DNA from: Notospermus geniculatus
Taxonomy: Eukaryota; Nemertea; Pilidiophora; Heteronemertea; Lineidae
Length of the DNA: 64,000 nucleotides
Reading direction: 5' to 3'
Assembly (NCBI GenBank): GCA_002633025.1
Contig: NMRB01000879.1
Coordinates: forward strand, 29,989 to 93,988
Position 1 is the stretch's first letter. The number at the start of each line of letters is the position of its first letter. Positions 31,998 to 44,409 of this stretch are shown here, one piece after another. The notes under the pieces were generated by a model that did not search any database, was not told the origin of the DNA, and saw only the letters and a list, made by a program, of their open reading frames with translations. Both the position numbers and the translations under genes were made by a program.

Positions 31998-32290
31998 GTC
32001 CGGCTCTCCCCTGGGGGATTGCCGTGGGATATGTCCAGCTTTCGAACTGTGGGATGATTGTCCGGCTCTCCCCTGGGGGATTGCCGTGGGATATGTCCAG
32101 CTTTCGAGCTGTGGGATGATTGCCCGGCTCTCCTCTGGCGGATTGCCGTGGGATATGTCCGGTTTTCGAGCTGTGGGATGATTGTCCGGCTCTCCCCTGT
32201 CAGTGGGTTTGCCGTGGGATATGTCCGGCTTTCGAGCTGTGGGATAATTTGTCCGGCTCTCCCCTGTGGGTTTGCCGTGGGAGGTGTCCG
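31998..32290 (+). repeat. Five-unit tandem repeat of about 62 bp
   Basis: Units start GTCCGGCTCTCC and contain TTGCCGTGGGATATGTCC and TTTCGA.CTGTGGGAT; they begin at about 31998, 32060, 32122, 32184 and 32250. The last two have altered length. It lies inside the composite insertion. Confidence 0.85.
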
Positions 32291-33294
32291 GCTATAGAGA
32301 TATGTTATATTTCATTGGCTTACTCCTGTGAGTATCCCATGGGGTAAATCCGGTTTTAGAGCGGTGATATTGGTGGTTTGGGACATTCCCCTGAGAATAT
32401 GCCAAAGGATTGCCAGGAAAGCCATGGCTGTGGGGTGTTCTTGTGTAGGATATCCTCTGGGTATTAGATTAGCTGTAAGCATTGGGTGTTTTCTGGCTTC
32501 GCATGGTGCCGACACAACATTTTGGTTGTAGTGTAAATGGGTATTAGTCTGCTGGATTGCGCAACATATTGGTGGAATTACGTTTTGTTGGGGGCATTTG
32601 TTCTTGCAGGGTTGGGTGCTTATCAACACAGGTGTTTGTCCATGCGTTATTTCGCATGAGTGGACGCGTTTTGTGGCAGGGTTTTTGAGTCAGCCCTGTG
32701 TTTTACAGTGTAGTGGGATTATTAACCCCTTTTGACGATGCCGCTGGCCAATTCAAAGATTGTCGTTGATGTAGGCGGAAACGCAAAAATTGTTTAATAG
32801 TAATCGTTTTTCTGACAGGAACCGTCATCCTTCGCCTCAGGGGACTCTAGACGCCTCAGTGGATATTCTCCGCGCGAGGTGGAGGTTGAGGGTTCTTTCT
32901 AGTCTGATCATTTTTCAAGAGAAAGTTAGGGTCCATTATCCACAACCCGGATTGGGGGAAATTGGTTTACATCAGTTTAGTGCGGCGAAACATTATTAGA
33001 TATCTGGAAGCCGCCATTATGGTACAAGTTAGGCGATCGGACTGGAGAGGGCCCTCGGCCTCCGCCATGCCACGGTGATAAATGTACCACGTTTGTACGT
33101 GAAGTTGGTGGCATGCATTAAGTTTTGAGCGAGTTTTGGGGAGTAATGGGGGTTAATGGGAGGAAATGGGGAGAAATTGTGGTGGTGGTAATGGTAAATG
33201 TATTGTTTCCCCCTCTAGAACTCCAGCTCTGTGCCGGTTTTTTTCCCCAATACTCCCAACACTAGAGGAGAGTGAGGGCGCTGAGGATACATTA

Positions 33295-33423
33295 GGGACT
33301 TTCAGCAAGCCTCCGTATCGTCGATCCGTATCACGTATGACGTATGAGTTTAATGTAAAATGCATTAGCTCGATACGTCATACGTGATACGGACCGACGA
33401 CACGGAGGCTTGCTGAAAGTCCC
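33295..33423. mobile_element. Palindromic MITE, GGGACTTTCAGCAAGC type
   Basis: Ends GGGACTTTCAGCAAGCCTCC and the complement, flanked by TA (33293-33294, 33424-33425). The arms also share CCGTATCACGTATGACGTAT. It resembles the GGGAG.TTTCGCAA group in its first bases but not inside. Confidence 0.75.
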
Positions 33424-33695
33424 TATTAACATCCTCAGCGCCCTCACACGACGAATAGTGTAATCGGGGTCTTTTGTGCACTGGCGGCGCCTGGGTCCGT
33501 CAATCCCGTTCCTTTCCGTGCTCAGCCGTTCATTCTTGGAGTGGGTGTTCTTGGAAATTCGCGCCCTACCCGCCCCTCCCGTTTTGTGCCCTCCTCTCCT
33601 CTGTGTTTCTCGGCTCTGTGCCGGTTTTTCCCCCAATACTCCCAACACTAGAGGAGAGTGAGGGCGCTGAGGATACATTAAGGATACATTAACAT

Positions 33696-33977
33696 CAGAT
33701 CGAGTGGGAAAACGTTGGAATACTGAACAATAAGCAGGAACATGACATCAAAAGGAAATTCAATGCAGCCATACAAATCAAGCGTCACAAACCAACAATC
33801 AATAGGGATAATGGATTTTATATACCAAATGCTTACGAATCACTCTGATTTATTAACTTGTGTGTGTGCTTTGACATTCATTCTGCATGTGACCATGAAC
33901 AGGGACACTGTTCGAAAATTTGTGTTCAAAATTTTAGCTGTTGAAGGAGTGTCAAAGAACTTTTTACTGTTTTATTG
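33696..33977 (+). pseudogene. Penelope-like element copy 2 (3' part)
   Basis: It continues copy 2 after the insertion: QIEWENV, IKRKFNAAIQIKRHKP, GFYIPNAYES and stop, then 3' untranslated sequence identical in order to the inverted copy 1, ending ACTGTTTTATTG. Confidence 0.75.
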
Positions 33978-34174
33978 TTTTAACCCTTCAAAGAATGCCT
34001 CTGAAAGAACTTAGTATGCACACCCTAAAAATACTGCATTCTGATTGAGCACTGGTTTTCTGACCGCCTCATGCTTGCCTGGGAGGCCCAATTTCAGCAG
34101 GGCTTTGTGTGGAGTGTATGAAGTGGAACGAGACCAAAGCCCTCCTGTGGGAGGATGCATTGTCACGCACTTAC

Positions 34175-34846
34175 CCTGTGGCCTTAGCTTTTTCATACAG
34201 TATTTCTTTACTCTTTGCATGTCATTGACAGAGAGGCTCGTGCTGAACAGCATGGCGCAGCTCATGCTTCCCAGGAGGTAACCGTTTGGATCTGCAGGGC
34301 GCCGACCGAGTTCTATTCGTCTCGCCCCCTGGGTCCGAACTGTGTGGGAACCTGTGGTTATCTGCTGCGTTTTGTCATCCACCAATCCCATAACTTTTCC
34401 TGATGCCATGTCGTAGGAAACACCAATGAATGTCCACGTATTAGGAGGAATCTCAAGGCTGTTAAAGGTCATGTAATGGTGCGCATTTTTCGATCTCTCT
34501 ACAATATTGGTATAGAGGTTATAGGAAGGCCAGCTCCAAATATGCATTCCAAACCCATCAGTGTAACCATATTCTAAAAAGCATGCATCTTTTTTTGCAA
34601 TGTTGACGAAGGATGTGAAAGTATACGATCCATTCACCCCCACATCCATAGACTGCGAGTACGCGACACTCAGATATGAAGTAGCCCGCCCTTGGAATCT
34701 GTAAGCCGTATTCACTTCCCCAGTGGGTCCAGTCGTTAAGGTGACTTCATGGAGCGAAGCGTCATTTCCAAAGCCGGAGAGATCCCTGCCTTGTGATTCT
34801 ATATTCATCATCCAGACAGCTGCCGGCTGCGGGATGAACTTACCTA
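34175..34846 (-). CDS. Secreted LamG/concanavalin-like protein, exon 2
   Basis: A 672-nt exon, phase 1 at both ends, between an acceptor (TTTTCTTTGACAAG) and a strong donor (CAGG then GTAAGT). It encodes AVWMMNIESQGRDLSGFGND, YRFQGRATSYL, GSYTFTSFVNIAKKD, WTFIGVSYDMASGKV, IELGRRPADP and a C-terminal MQRVKKYC. This order is that of a LamG/pentraxin-type jelly-roll: a D(L/V)SG.GN motif near the start, F.G..S.L, then W.F......D..SG. The symmetric phase is usual for shuffled extracellular modules. The next exon is not found; Penelope remnants lie downstream. Confidence 0.65.
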
Positions 34847-34971
34847 CTTGTCAAAGAAAATGATAGATGTCTTAAAGACCTGCCTATGTTTACGATTCTG
34901 GCGTGCAGTGTACGATTAACCCCGATTGCTCGCCGTATGGCTTTGTTTCTCGATTGTACATGTACAGTTAA

Positions 34972-35781
34972 GCCCGAATTTATTAATACCCCATGAAAAA
35001 TTACAGGAAAAATATTTAGAAAATACCTATCAGTTGAACTGGCACGGCTCTGTTATCGTTTTATGACATTTAGTCGAAATGTACAGAGATTGAAAAATAT
35101 TGTCAAAATATCATGAAGATATCACTATTTCAAAATATCATGAAAAACATAACTTTTGAAAATTTCAGATATTCGATTCGAAATTGATGTCATATCATAC
35201 CACCTTATCATAGCACCTTTGTGAAAAAATATTGGCGTTAATATACCTCTTCGTTTTTGCGGCATAATTTTGAAGAACTGCATGATTTTGATGCCTTTTT
35301 CTTAACCTTTTGCCATTTATTTAAATTACTGTGTCATATGATTGAACGAGTCAGAAAATTAGGTGGAATCTTTTTTCGTTTGACTACATGTATGTGGGCC
35401 TGATGGCATTCATTTTTTTTCTCCAAAATTCTTGAAATTATCAAAGTATCAAATGTGAAAATGCAATTGATATTTTGCAATTTCACAAAATCGAAGTGAG
35501 ATTTTCGAAAAAATTTCTTTACTGCAATTTTGAGAATTGGCCATAGGATGATATGATGTCGATTTGAAATTTTAAAAAGTTAGGTTTTTCATGATATTTT
35601 GAAATTGTGATATTTCTGTGATTTCATGATATTTTGAAATTGTGATATTTCTGTGATATTTTGCCCATATTTTTTAATCTCTGCACATTCCGAATGAAGC
35701 CCAAGACGTGCCAGTTCAGCTGATGTCTATTTTCTAAATATTTTTCCTATAATTTTTCATGGGGTAAGAATAAATTCGGGC
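34972..35781. mobile_element. TTAA-flanked foldback element in the LamG intron
   Basis: TTAA flanks GCCCGAATTTATT and AATAAATTCGGGC (34968-34971, 35782-35785). The arms run for about 90 bases (ATACCCCATGAAAAATTA..., TATTTAGAAAATA). An inner set of TCATGATATTTTGAAAT repeats forms further foldbacks. 810 bp, non-coding. Confidence 0.75.
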
Positions 35782-36992
35782 TTAAAGCGAATGGCTCGAG
35801 GGGTTTGTTTTGATTTTTGGTGGTACCTCCCATAGAGAGTGAACCTAGTCTCCAGGCAAAGCCGTGCTCCAGTCATAGGCAAAACCTGTGCAAAAATGCC
35901 AACGTGCACCTGGGGACGAGGTTCCATTAAAAATTTGTTAAAATGGGTTAATGACATTTTGAAATTCAGTCTGTTAAAATGTACATTTTGTACTATTCAC
36001 ATTGATTTCGAAGCGGCAGATTTTGCACAATACGCCTCCGAAGTTTGGCTGTCTAATGCATTTCCCATTAAGCTAAAATCCTTCTTTCGCCTTTTTCTCA
36101 AAACGGCGCTTGATTTGAGGACATGTCAACAAACAACTGTCAACAAACCCCGTGAGCCATTTGCTTTAACTGGTCAGCAAAATACGATATCAGTGTCCGT
36201 GATGGCATCAGCATTACTTGTAGTAATGAATACTAAAATGTATGAGCACCATCGCTGATTGGTTTAGACTTAGCGTTTGAAGTGCCATCTTAGGCGAATA
36301 TTACTATTAACACACATCTTCAGACGAATAGTAGGCCTACTAATTACACGTGCTTTTAGTTCATTCGCGTGTGCTGAAGATGGCGCTCTGATCACCATTT
36401 TCATTCAAAGTGAAGATCGCGCTGAAAGTCTCTGCCCTATCCAAATGAGGAACCCGCCCTGCGGTTTATCCCGACAGGTCGGCGCTGCGAGCGATTGTAC
36501 CGAAACGACGACATTGACGTTGTTTTATGTGTTGACGTTGCGTCATGAAAAAATTTCCTGTACATTTTTCTACAGGAAGAATGACACAAATGACGTCCTT
36601 ATCGCTATCGGATCTCTTAATTTTAACAAAAAAAGGAATGAGTTTAAAAGAAAATTTCATCTGTTACACGATGATGTAAGTTTGACTGCCATGCGACCAA
36701 CACAAATGGTTTATTTTCACGCCAGAAATAAATGGAAATAGCGTTAGAAAAAAGAGATTTCGGTCACATCGCTCACAGCGCCACGTTGTGACGTTAGTTC
36801 CGCGGGTACCTCATTAACGCGTTTTCTTGTGGTGATCTGACCATTGTACACCACATGCCCTCCATTGTACACTTTTTAGGCTGTCGTACATAGTAATATG
36901 GCGGATTGTACACCACATAAGTAGGTAAGTCTACGATGCTGATCACTTGAACAACACGAATGCTAACAGTTCATATGCATGTAGCAACTTAC

Positions 36993-37068
36993 CGTTAACC
37001 ACCGACACCAACAGAAACGAATAAAACAGAATAAGGGTGAACTGAGCCAGTCTTTTAGTAAACTCCAT
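36993..37068 (-). CDS. Secreted LamG protein, exon 1 (signal peptide)
   Basis: ATG at 37066-37068 encodes MEFTKRLAQFTLILFYSFLL then VSVVN: a basic N-terminus and a hydrophobic core, i.e. a signal peptide. The 76-nt coding exon ends in phase 1 at GTAAGT. Joined to exon 2 the frame is kept (VGKFIPQPAAVW). The start is chosen because it is the only ATG giving a signal peptide directly before a strong donor. The intron is 2,146 bp. Confidence 0.6.
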
Positions 37069-37715
37069 CTTAACTGTCGGACATGTCCGAAGCAGAATGA
37101 TTGCATCCGTTTATTCGTTGGCATTGATTGTTGAGCGTTAGCCTTGAAATACTATTGGAAATCGAAAAAAGTGCTTGCTATGAGTACTACTAGAACTCGA
37201 ACTGAACAGAGTGCCCCCGCTGACACTCGTCATTTCGAACATAAATAATTCATCGGCCATTGCAAAATCGCCGTCTCTCAATACAGTGTGTGTGGTGAAA
37301 TAGAGAACTGACCGATAAACGTTAAAGCGAGCTGATTTGTGTCAGATTTCTTTCGGCCAGAAAACGAGATAATTTACCAAACAAATTCAAACGACGTCAA
37401 CTCAGACCTTGTCAAAGGCCTGTTGCGTAATCCGAGATGTAATTGGCTGACTGTGGGTTTCGTGGTCGTGATCAATTACGAGGTCAAGCATGTGTGAACA
37501 TGACTGGACATTCTGGAAAAGACTTTAAGCGGACCACACACCATCCAATAATTATTATTGCACAATATGGGACCAAAATACTGTAATCCCTGCAATAAGC
37601 GGCCGCGGCTGGAAACCGAATTCACGCGAGATCATTGATTATACATGTTGGGTAGTCAATGGGGAATTCAAAAATCTCGGGCTGAGTAGGCCTGATTTTC
37701 AGTTGGTGTCGTACG

Positions 37716-37846
37716 GCCCCGATTGCATAGAAGTATACGGTATACGAAAATGCCTGTTAACAAAGGCTTTAAATGGATTCACGACCGTGAAGCCATTGTT
37801 AACCGGCGTTTTCGTATGCCGTATACTTCTATGTAATCGGGGCCTA
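37716..37846. repeat. Foldback repeat with GGCCCCGATT ends, plus partial second copy
   Basis: GGCCCCGATTGCATAGAAGT and the complement enclose GTATACGAAAA and GTTAACAA pairs. Immediately after, GGCCCCGATTTACATAGAAG starts a second left arm that is not completed. Confidence 0.6.
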
Positions 37847-37849
37847 AGG

Positions 37850-38624
37850 CCCCGATTTACATAGAAGTATACGGTATTAGGCCTACATAGAGGTATAAGT
37901 ATACGATAGAAGTACAGTGGAACCCTCTCTATTAAGGACACCTCTGGGACTGACGGCCATATTCATAAAGGGTGTTTTTCTCTTAGACGCGACTAACTAG
38001 CAAAAACGCTGACTAAACAGGGGATACTCGGACGTTCAAGTTAGACAGCATTTCATAAAGAGTGATTAGATCAAGAGACGTTTAACCAACGTACAAAAGT
38101 AGACACCCGCGTGCAAGTAACAAAAGACATGTTAAACGTCCCAAGGGGCTTGTTTATCTCGCGTACATACTGTCATTTCGCCTTAGACGCGCTGAAGCTT
38201 CACAATGAATCCACTCCGTATCCTCGAATTAGGTGCAGAGGAAGCATGGGATGGGAAGAGGCAGAACGAAGGCAGCCTGTTGATTTGCGTGTTTTTACAG
38301 ATCATACAAATCCGGGAATCACGTGCGACAGCATCCCATGCCACTTGCCTCTGATTGGCTGTTGCCTCTGATTGGCTATGTTTTGTTACAGATCGTCTTC
38401 GTTTTGTTAAAGAACGTCTCTGTTTTCTAAAAGCACGTCTGTGATTTTTGAATCTACGTCTGTATTTTGTCAACGTCTACTTTTTGCGGATATAACCGCC
38501 CAAATTTGGGGTCTGATTTGGGCCCTCTGATTTAGCCATCGAATCGTGTATGGGGAGAGGAGATGTCTAGAATCATGACTGTGATGGTGTTAACGCGTGT
38601 TTGAAACTGCCGCCAATGGAATGC
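37850..38624. other. Non-coding stretch, nothing assigned
   Basis: Contains repeated ACGTCT/CGTCTG words (38395-38490) and the duplicate TGCCTCTGATTGGCT (38345, 38364). No exon supported. Confidence 0.4.
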
Positions 38625-38793
38625 TGCAACTGCGCCATCTATTATTCTTTCATTTAGTTTAGCTTGAGATCACGTGACTAGACGAAGCAACATGTCTGAC
38701 ACGATTGAAAAATATACATGAGACGAACAAAAGTTATGTACGAAATTCAGTCTTGTTATTCTTTCAACGTGGAATTGGAGCAATTACGTTACA
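38625..38793 (+). mobile_element. BEL/Pao 5' LTR (about 169 bp)
   Basis: TGCAACTG...GTTACA, with TG and CA ends. It matches 44235-44408 and, for its last 40 bases, 47965-48004. It is short for an LTR. No target duplication links the two copies. Confidence 0.6.
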
Positions 38794-39156
38794 GCTTTTT
38801 CAATCTGTGTCTACGGTAAACACGGTAAATGAACTAAAAACGAACGATTGTGTGAAGAACGGCCGATAAAGGTGACTTGCACATTACGGTAGGGGGCGTA
38901 TCGGTGCGGCCATGAGAGTTCTGTCGTTCGATGAAACTAGGCCAACGACGGCCTTGTGTGTTAAGGTGCCTCTCGCTGGAATGTACGGTTCTAAGGCATG
39001 AGTAACTCTGCTACATGATGAACACTTACGTTACGAACGGTTTGCTGTGAGTGACTCAGCGTTATTTCGCCGAATTCACCACGGTTGTGTGACTGTTTAC
39101 TCTACGTTTAGTTCGTTCATCTGTTGATAGAGGGCTCTACGTGTACCGATTCGATC

Positions 39157-40179
39157 ATGGCTAATCCAGTGTCTGAGGCTAAGAATGCGAGGGCTAGTCA
39201 CAAGAGGAAAATCACTACTCTGATGAAGGAGAGTGATACGCTGCTAGCTTCAGGCGATGGCATACCAGACAGTGAATATGGGACTCTTGCAGATAGGATT
39301 CGAGAACAATTAGGTAAATTAGAGGATGCGAATGACCTCGTCATTCGTACAAGATGTAAGGATCTGAAACCCGATGTTTATGACACTGATGAGAAATTAG
39401 AAAAGGCTGAACAGGAGGTGGCGGACAAAGAGGAGGCCTATCTTCACGAGATACTTGATAAAACGTTACCTGTGATGCACACTCTGGTGAAGGCTGCGAC
39501 CAAGGCTAAACTAAAGGATGTTACAACGAAGCCAACCCCTGTGTCATCAACGACTACTAGTGCACCGCGAATGGCTAAGTTGAAGTTTCCTACGTTTTCT
39601 GGCGATATTCGTGATTATGGACGGTTCAAAGAACTTTTCAAACATTTCTCAAAGCACCTCAACGAGACTGAGTGTCTTTATCAGCTAGTAGAATCAATGG
39701 AAAAGCAAACCGAGAAAAACAAAATTAAAGCTTGTATCAAGTTGAACAAGGCCTGGGAAATTTTGGATGAAGTGTATGGAGATAAGGACAGGCTTGTCGA
39801 AGCATTATTCGGTGACCTTGAACGGATGACGTCGTATGGGACTACCAAGGGTAAAGCTGACCTCAAAGCGATGGAGAAATTTGTTGAACGACTACAGAAC
39901 TTCACAACGCAGATTGAATCAATAGGTATGAGTAGTGATCTCAACGGAAGAATGATGGTTTCACAAGTACGTCGGAAACTACCTGAGGAACATCGTATTC
40001 AGTTTCTCCAGAATGTCGGTGAGGGTAAGGCTGCTGACTCCGTGCCCGGACTTGTGAAATGGCTACACTCATTGTTGATGCTACTGCAGAAAGCTAAGGT
40101 CCCTAATGAACAACAACAGCAACATTCCAACTCTGGTAAATCATCCGCGTCACAGAGATCAGTGAGTCAATGGAGATAA
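39157..40179 (+). pseudogene. gag: BEL/Pao gag-like region, ending in a tandem duplication
   Basis: From MANPVSEAKNARASHKRKI: a coiled-coil-like charged N-terminus, then the DUF1759-type region (PRMAKLKFPTFSGDIRDYGR, F...F). The unit 39778-40171 is repeated at 40172-40565. The 394-bp offset is not a multiple of three, so this frame stops at 40179 and the polyprotein resumes in the next frame. Confidence 0.8.
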
Positions 40180-40565
40180 GGACAGGCTTATCGAAGCATT
40201 ATTCGGTGACCTTGAACGGATGACGTCGTATGGGATTACCAAGGGTAAAGCTGACCTCAAAGCGATGGAGAAGTTTGTTGAACGACTACAGAACTTCACA
40301 ACGCAGATTGAATCGATAGGTATGAGTAGTGATCTCAACGGAAGAATCATGGTTTCACAAGTACGTCGGAAACTACCTGAGGAACATCGTATTCAGTTTC
40401 TCCAGAATGTCGGTGAGGGTAAGGCTGCTGACTCCGTGCCCGGACTTGTGAAATGGCTACACTCATTGTTGATGCTACTGCAGAAAGCTAAGGTCCCTTA
40501 TGAACAACAACAGCAACATTCCAACTCTGGTAAATCATCCACGCCACACAGATCAGTGAGTCACT
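39778..40565 (+). repeat. 394-bp tandem duplication inside BEL/Pao gag
   Basis: GGAGATAAGGACAGGCTT at 39778 recurs at 40172, and the following 390 bases match with few changes. Confidence 0.85.
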
Positions 40566-43500
40566 CAACGATGTCCCCTGGTCCTGGAGGGCAGAATGGT
40601 AAAAGCAACGAAAACAACACGAAAGGGGAGCAACGAGAAAAGGAACAGCTGCCGCCGAAGTGTCCCCTTCATCCTAAGGACTCAAATCACTACATCAAAG
40701 GTTGCCGCAAATTTCGCACTTTGTCTCAGGCAGAAAAGTTTGACGTTATGAATGCTAATGGTATATGTCACAGGTGTGGACACAATAACTGTGTTGCAGG
40801 GAAACGTCCATTCAACCATGAAGAATGTCAATTCATTGCTAACTGTCAGATACCGACGTGTGGAATGAATACGCATTTCACATCCATCTGTCCGCGTGTT
40901 TATGGTGTAGAGGGGTATCGACACAACGATCGCAAACTGGTTACTCCGATGTCAAGTGGAAACGCAGGATTGAATGCCGACGCAAAAGAATTCCAGATAC
41001 CAGTACAGAAAAGTTCCAGTCCTATGACTCACGAAGCTGACTGCAACGTAGGCGGTAAGGACGGAATTGGGATTATTTGTGCTTTACCGACAGTCATGGG
41101 TTACTTGCGACACAATGGGAAGAAGACACTGGTGAGGATCCTACTTGATACTGGAAGCCAAATCTCGCTATTACGTGAGGGAATCGTCAAGTCGCAGGAA
41201 GGTCAGATGCAGGACTTCAGACTTACAACGGTAGGGGGAGACACCATCACTCGTAAACTTCGTGTGCTGGAGTGTGCATTGGAAAGTCTAGATGGGTCTT
41301 TCTCGCGAGATGTTCGTCTTACGGAGATGATGAAACCATGTGGAGATGCGCCGATTGTCACCAACGAGCAGATACGCCAGTACCCACACCTTGCCGATGT
41401 CAGCGTTGATGAAGCACCTGATAAAGTCATCGACGTCCTACTTGGGGTTGAGAATGGTGATCTGCTAACGTCGACTGAACGCGTCTTGGGTCCTAACGTT
41501 GATGATCCCGCCGCTGTGAAATGCCCATTTGGATGGTACGTGCAAGGTGGTTTGAGTTCTCACGATGTTCTCACAAACGCCGCTGTCAATTACGTCGATA
41601 TATCTGCTGTCAGTGAGTTCGAGGATTTCTTGGGAATCGAACGGATGGGAATCGAGCCAAAACGTTGTAAGTGCACCGTGGAAGAAGAAGATAAAGCAGC
41701 AACTCAGTCTATGCGGGAAAGTGTCACTCGATTGGTTGACGGAAACTACCAAATCAGTCTGCCATGGAGAAAGTCGCCGCAAGGTTTACCGAACAACTAC
41801 GATTACGCAGTCAAACGTCTGTTAAACTTGGAGAAACAGTTCAAAGATAAACCTACTGAATGGAAAACGTATTGCCGACAGATGGAAGACCAAGTCAAAC
41901 GAGGCGTCGCTCGGATCGTACCAGCTACCGAGATGGAGGACGACATACGCGAAAATCGAAAGATGTGGTTTCTTCCTCACTTCGGGGTGCTCAAGGATTC
42001 CGCAACGACGCCAGTCCGTGTGGTGTATGATGGAAAGGCACGATATCAAGGACATTCTCTTAACGATTATCTGGCCAAAGGAGATAATCTGAACTCTAAC
42101 CTGTTTGAAGTCGCACTACGCTTTCGAGAGTATGAAGTTGGAGTGATCGCAGATATCAGTAAAATGTTCCAGGCTGTCAAGGTCACCCCTGATGATGCGC
42201 GATTTCACCGTTACGTATTCCGCGAAAGTCCAGAGGATCCGATTCAGGTATTCGAATTGACTACAGTGACCTTTGGTGATAAACCATCACCAACCGCGGC
42301 TACTGTTGCCCTGCGCCATGTCGCCGCTGATAATGCACCAAACGATCAGGAAATCAGACAAGTTATTAATAACCAGTTTTATGTTGATGACCTGAGCGAG
42401 TCTGTCCGAAGTGTGGAGGCAGGAAAGAGACTGAGACAGACCCTCACTACGACCCTAGGAAAGGGTAACTTACGAATTCGTAGTTGGTTGTCAAACAAGG
42501 AGGAGATATGCGAGCCCGAGTACTACCCGGCTGATGGAAATACAACGACTGTATTAGGTACAAAGTGGGATCTGGTCAATGATACGCTGCAAGTGAAAGA
42601 TGTGTTGATGGGTGATTTCGCTCCAACTAAGCGCAACATTCTGAAGAAAACGGCTACATACTACGATATCTTTGGCATGCTGTCAGGTGTCCTCATTCGA
42701 CCGAAGATATTGTTGCAGAAACTGTGGACATTTGATATTGGTTGGGACACGCCACTCCAGCCAGAAAGTGATTTGTACGTCTCACTGGAATCGATAAAAC
42801 GAGATCTTGCTGACGTCAAAGATATCAAGATCGATCGTTGCCTCATTCCCAAGAAATTCCATGGAAAGTCACCGTTGCCTTACGTTTCACTCCACGGCGC
42901 GAGTGATGCTTCTGAAGACGCCATGGGAATTGGAGTTTGGTTGAGATGGTCGGAAACGGATGATGACGATGCAGAACTGACATTTGTTTGTGCTCGAGCA
43001 AGGCTTACACCGTTAAAGCAGTTGAGTATGCCGAGGAAGGAACTCCAAGCGATACTTCTCTTAGCTCGCTTGATGCTCACAGTTCAGAGTGCACTTCGTC
43101 TGGAGATTGCATACAAGAGGATATGGACAGACAGTATGACCGCAATCAGTTGGCTTAGAGGACAATCCAAGTCCTTCAAGTCCTACGTAGCCTGTCGAGT
43201 TGGGGAGATCACTGTGGATTTTGATCCGAATCACGATGTCTCGTACGTACCCACAGATCAAAACTCTATTGATCTTGTCTCTCGCGGAGGAACAGCTGAA
43301 CAGATGAAGAAGGTTATCGAGGGACCTACGTTCTTACGGGAACCTCCAGCATACTGGCCGTCGACGCCGAAGAATGTTCCAACAGTCAAGGACGACCCAG
43401 AACTCAAGAAGTTTCATGTACGTAATGCGAAGGTCCTGGCTGCTACATTGACAAAGTCTGAGCCCATTGTTGACCCACGAAAATTCTCAAGTTGGAATCG

Positions 43501-44053
43501 TCTCGTCATGGTTACGGCACGAGTGCTGTCATTGAAGGATCTCTCGAAACGACTGTGGCTGAAGGAACTCGCCAGAAGGCTTGCTGAATTCCCACCGCGA
43601 AAGAGGATCAAGGAGGCTGAAGTGTATTGGATCCGTCACGCGCAGAAAGGTATCAATTTCGAGGACAACAACATAATGAAGCTCCACCCTGTTTTGGATG
43701 AGAAAGAACAAGTCTACCGAGTTGGCGGGCGAATTCATAAGGCGCCTCTATCTTATGATATTCGTCACCCGTACTTGTTACCCAAGGGAAGTCACATTGG
43801 TCTGCTGATCGCACGCGAGAGACACAAGCATACTTTACATAGTGGACATCTTCGTACAGCTGTCGAGATACGGAAGACATTTTGGATAGTTGGGGATATC
43901 AATCTCGCCAGACGTGTCGTACGTGAGTGTAAGATCTGCCGACGCTATCGTGGAAAGTCGCTCCAGCAGCAGATGGCTAACTTACCGTTGTGCCNCACCC
44001 CACCGTTCCACACTACGGTATGGACTACTTGGGACCAGTCAACGTCAAACTGA
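40220..44053 (+). pseudogene. pol: BEL/Pao polyprotein: zinc region, protease, RT, RNase H, integrase start
   Basis: 1,277 open codons. In order: the second duplicated gag unit; a Cys/His region (CPLHPKDSNHY, CHRCGHNNC, ECQFIANCQIPTCG); an aspartic protease with LLDTGSQISLL (about 41150); RT with VVYDGKARYQGHSLND, IADISKMFQAV and the YVDD box in NNQFYVDDLSES (about 42380); RNase H with GASDASEDAMGIG, PRKELQAILL and IWTDSMTAISWL; and the integrase zinc part (HTLHSGHLRTAVEI, CKICRRYRGK). The frame is lost at an ambiguous base at 43994. Confidence 0.85.
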
Positions 44054-44250
44054 ATCGTAACACAGTCTCCAAGGGTTGGTGTGCGGTGTTTGTCTGCGCG
44101 GTGACCACGGCGGTTCACCTGACTTGTGTACAGGATCTGTCTACATCTGCGTTTCTACAAGCCCTAGAACGTTTCATCAGCACGAGAGGTGCACCTGTAC
44201 TCATCATCAGTGACAATGCAACGTGCTTTCGAGGTGCAACTGGGCCATCT
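43990..44250 (+). pseudogene. pol: BEL/Pao integrase core, truncated
   Basis: After the break at 43994: HYGMDYLGPVNV (first Asp), VCAVTTAVHL and IISDNATCFRGA (second Asp). The catalytic Glu and the rest are deleted. The sequence joins the 3' LTR at TGCAACTG, a short word present in both, so the deletion may have used it. Confidence 0.75.
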
Positions 44251-44408
44251 ATTATTATTCATTTAGTTTAGTTTAGTTTGAAATCACGTGACTAGACGAA
44301 GCAACATGTCTGACACGATTGTAAAAATATACATGAGACGAACAAAAGTTATGTACGAAATTCAGTCTTGTCATTCTTTCAACGTGGAATTGGAGCAATT
44401 ACGTTACA
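44235..44408 (+). mobile_element. BEL/Pao 3' LTR (about 174 bp)
   Basis: Matches 38625-38793 over its length, with a few small insertions (TTTAGTTTAGTTTAG against TTTAGTTTAG). It is followed by unrelated sequence. Confidence 0.65.
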
Positions 44409-44409
44409 A

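Larger units (their letters stand above)
31827..33691. mobile_element. Composite insertion splitting Penelope copy 2
   Basis: Bounded by ACAT on both sides (31823-31826, 33692-33695). Copy 1 at 31.3 kb supplies the uninterrupted sequence, so both borders are known. The left end is CCTCAGCGCCCTCACACGAC. The complement GTGAGGGCGCTGAGG appears at 33269-33286 and 33658-33672, and the left end again at 33434, so two units lie in tandem (31827-33286 and about 33434-33672), with a MITE between them. No coding frame was recognised. The superfamily is unknown. Confidence 0.7.

Noticed and set aside
31998-32290. CRISPR-like direct repeats
   Set aside because: The units are continuous with no unique spacers, the host is an animal, and the block lies inside a transposon-like insertion.
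36277-36741. 154-codon plus-strand frame
   Set aside because: No domain, no splice support and composition typical of chance; part of it matches a dispersed repeat near 60.37 kb.
38183-38473. Minus-strand frame rich in KRRRS repeats
   Set aside because: It comes from repeated ACGTCT-like words in non-coding repeat DNA, with no homologous copy or splice context.
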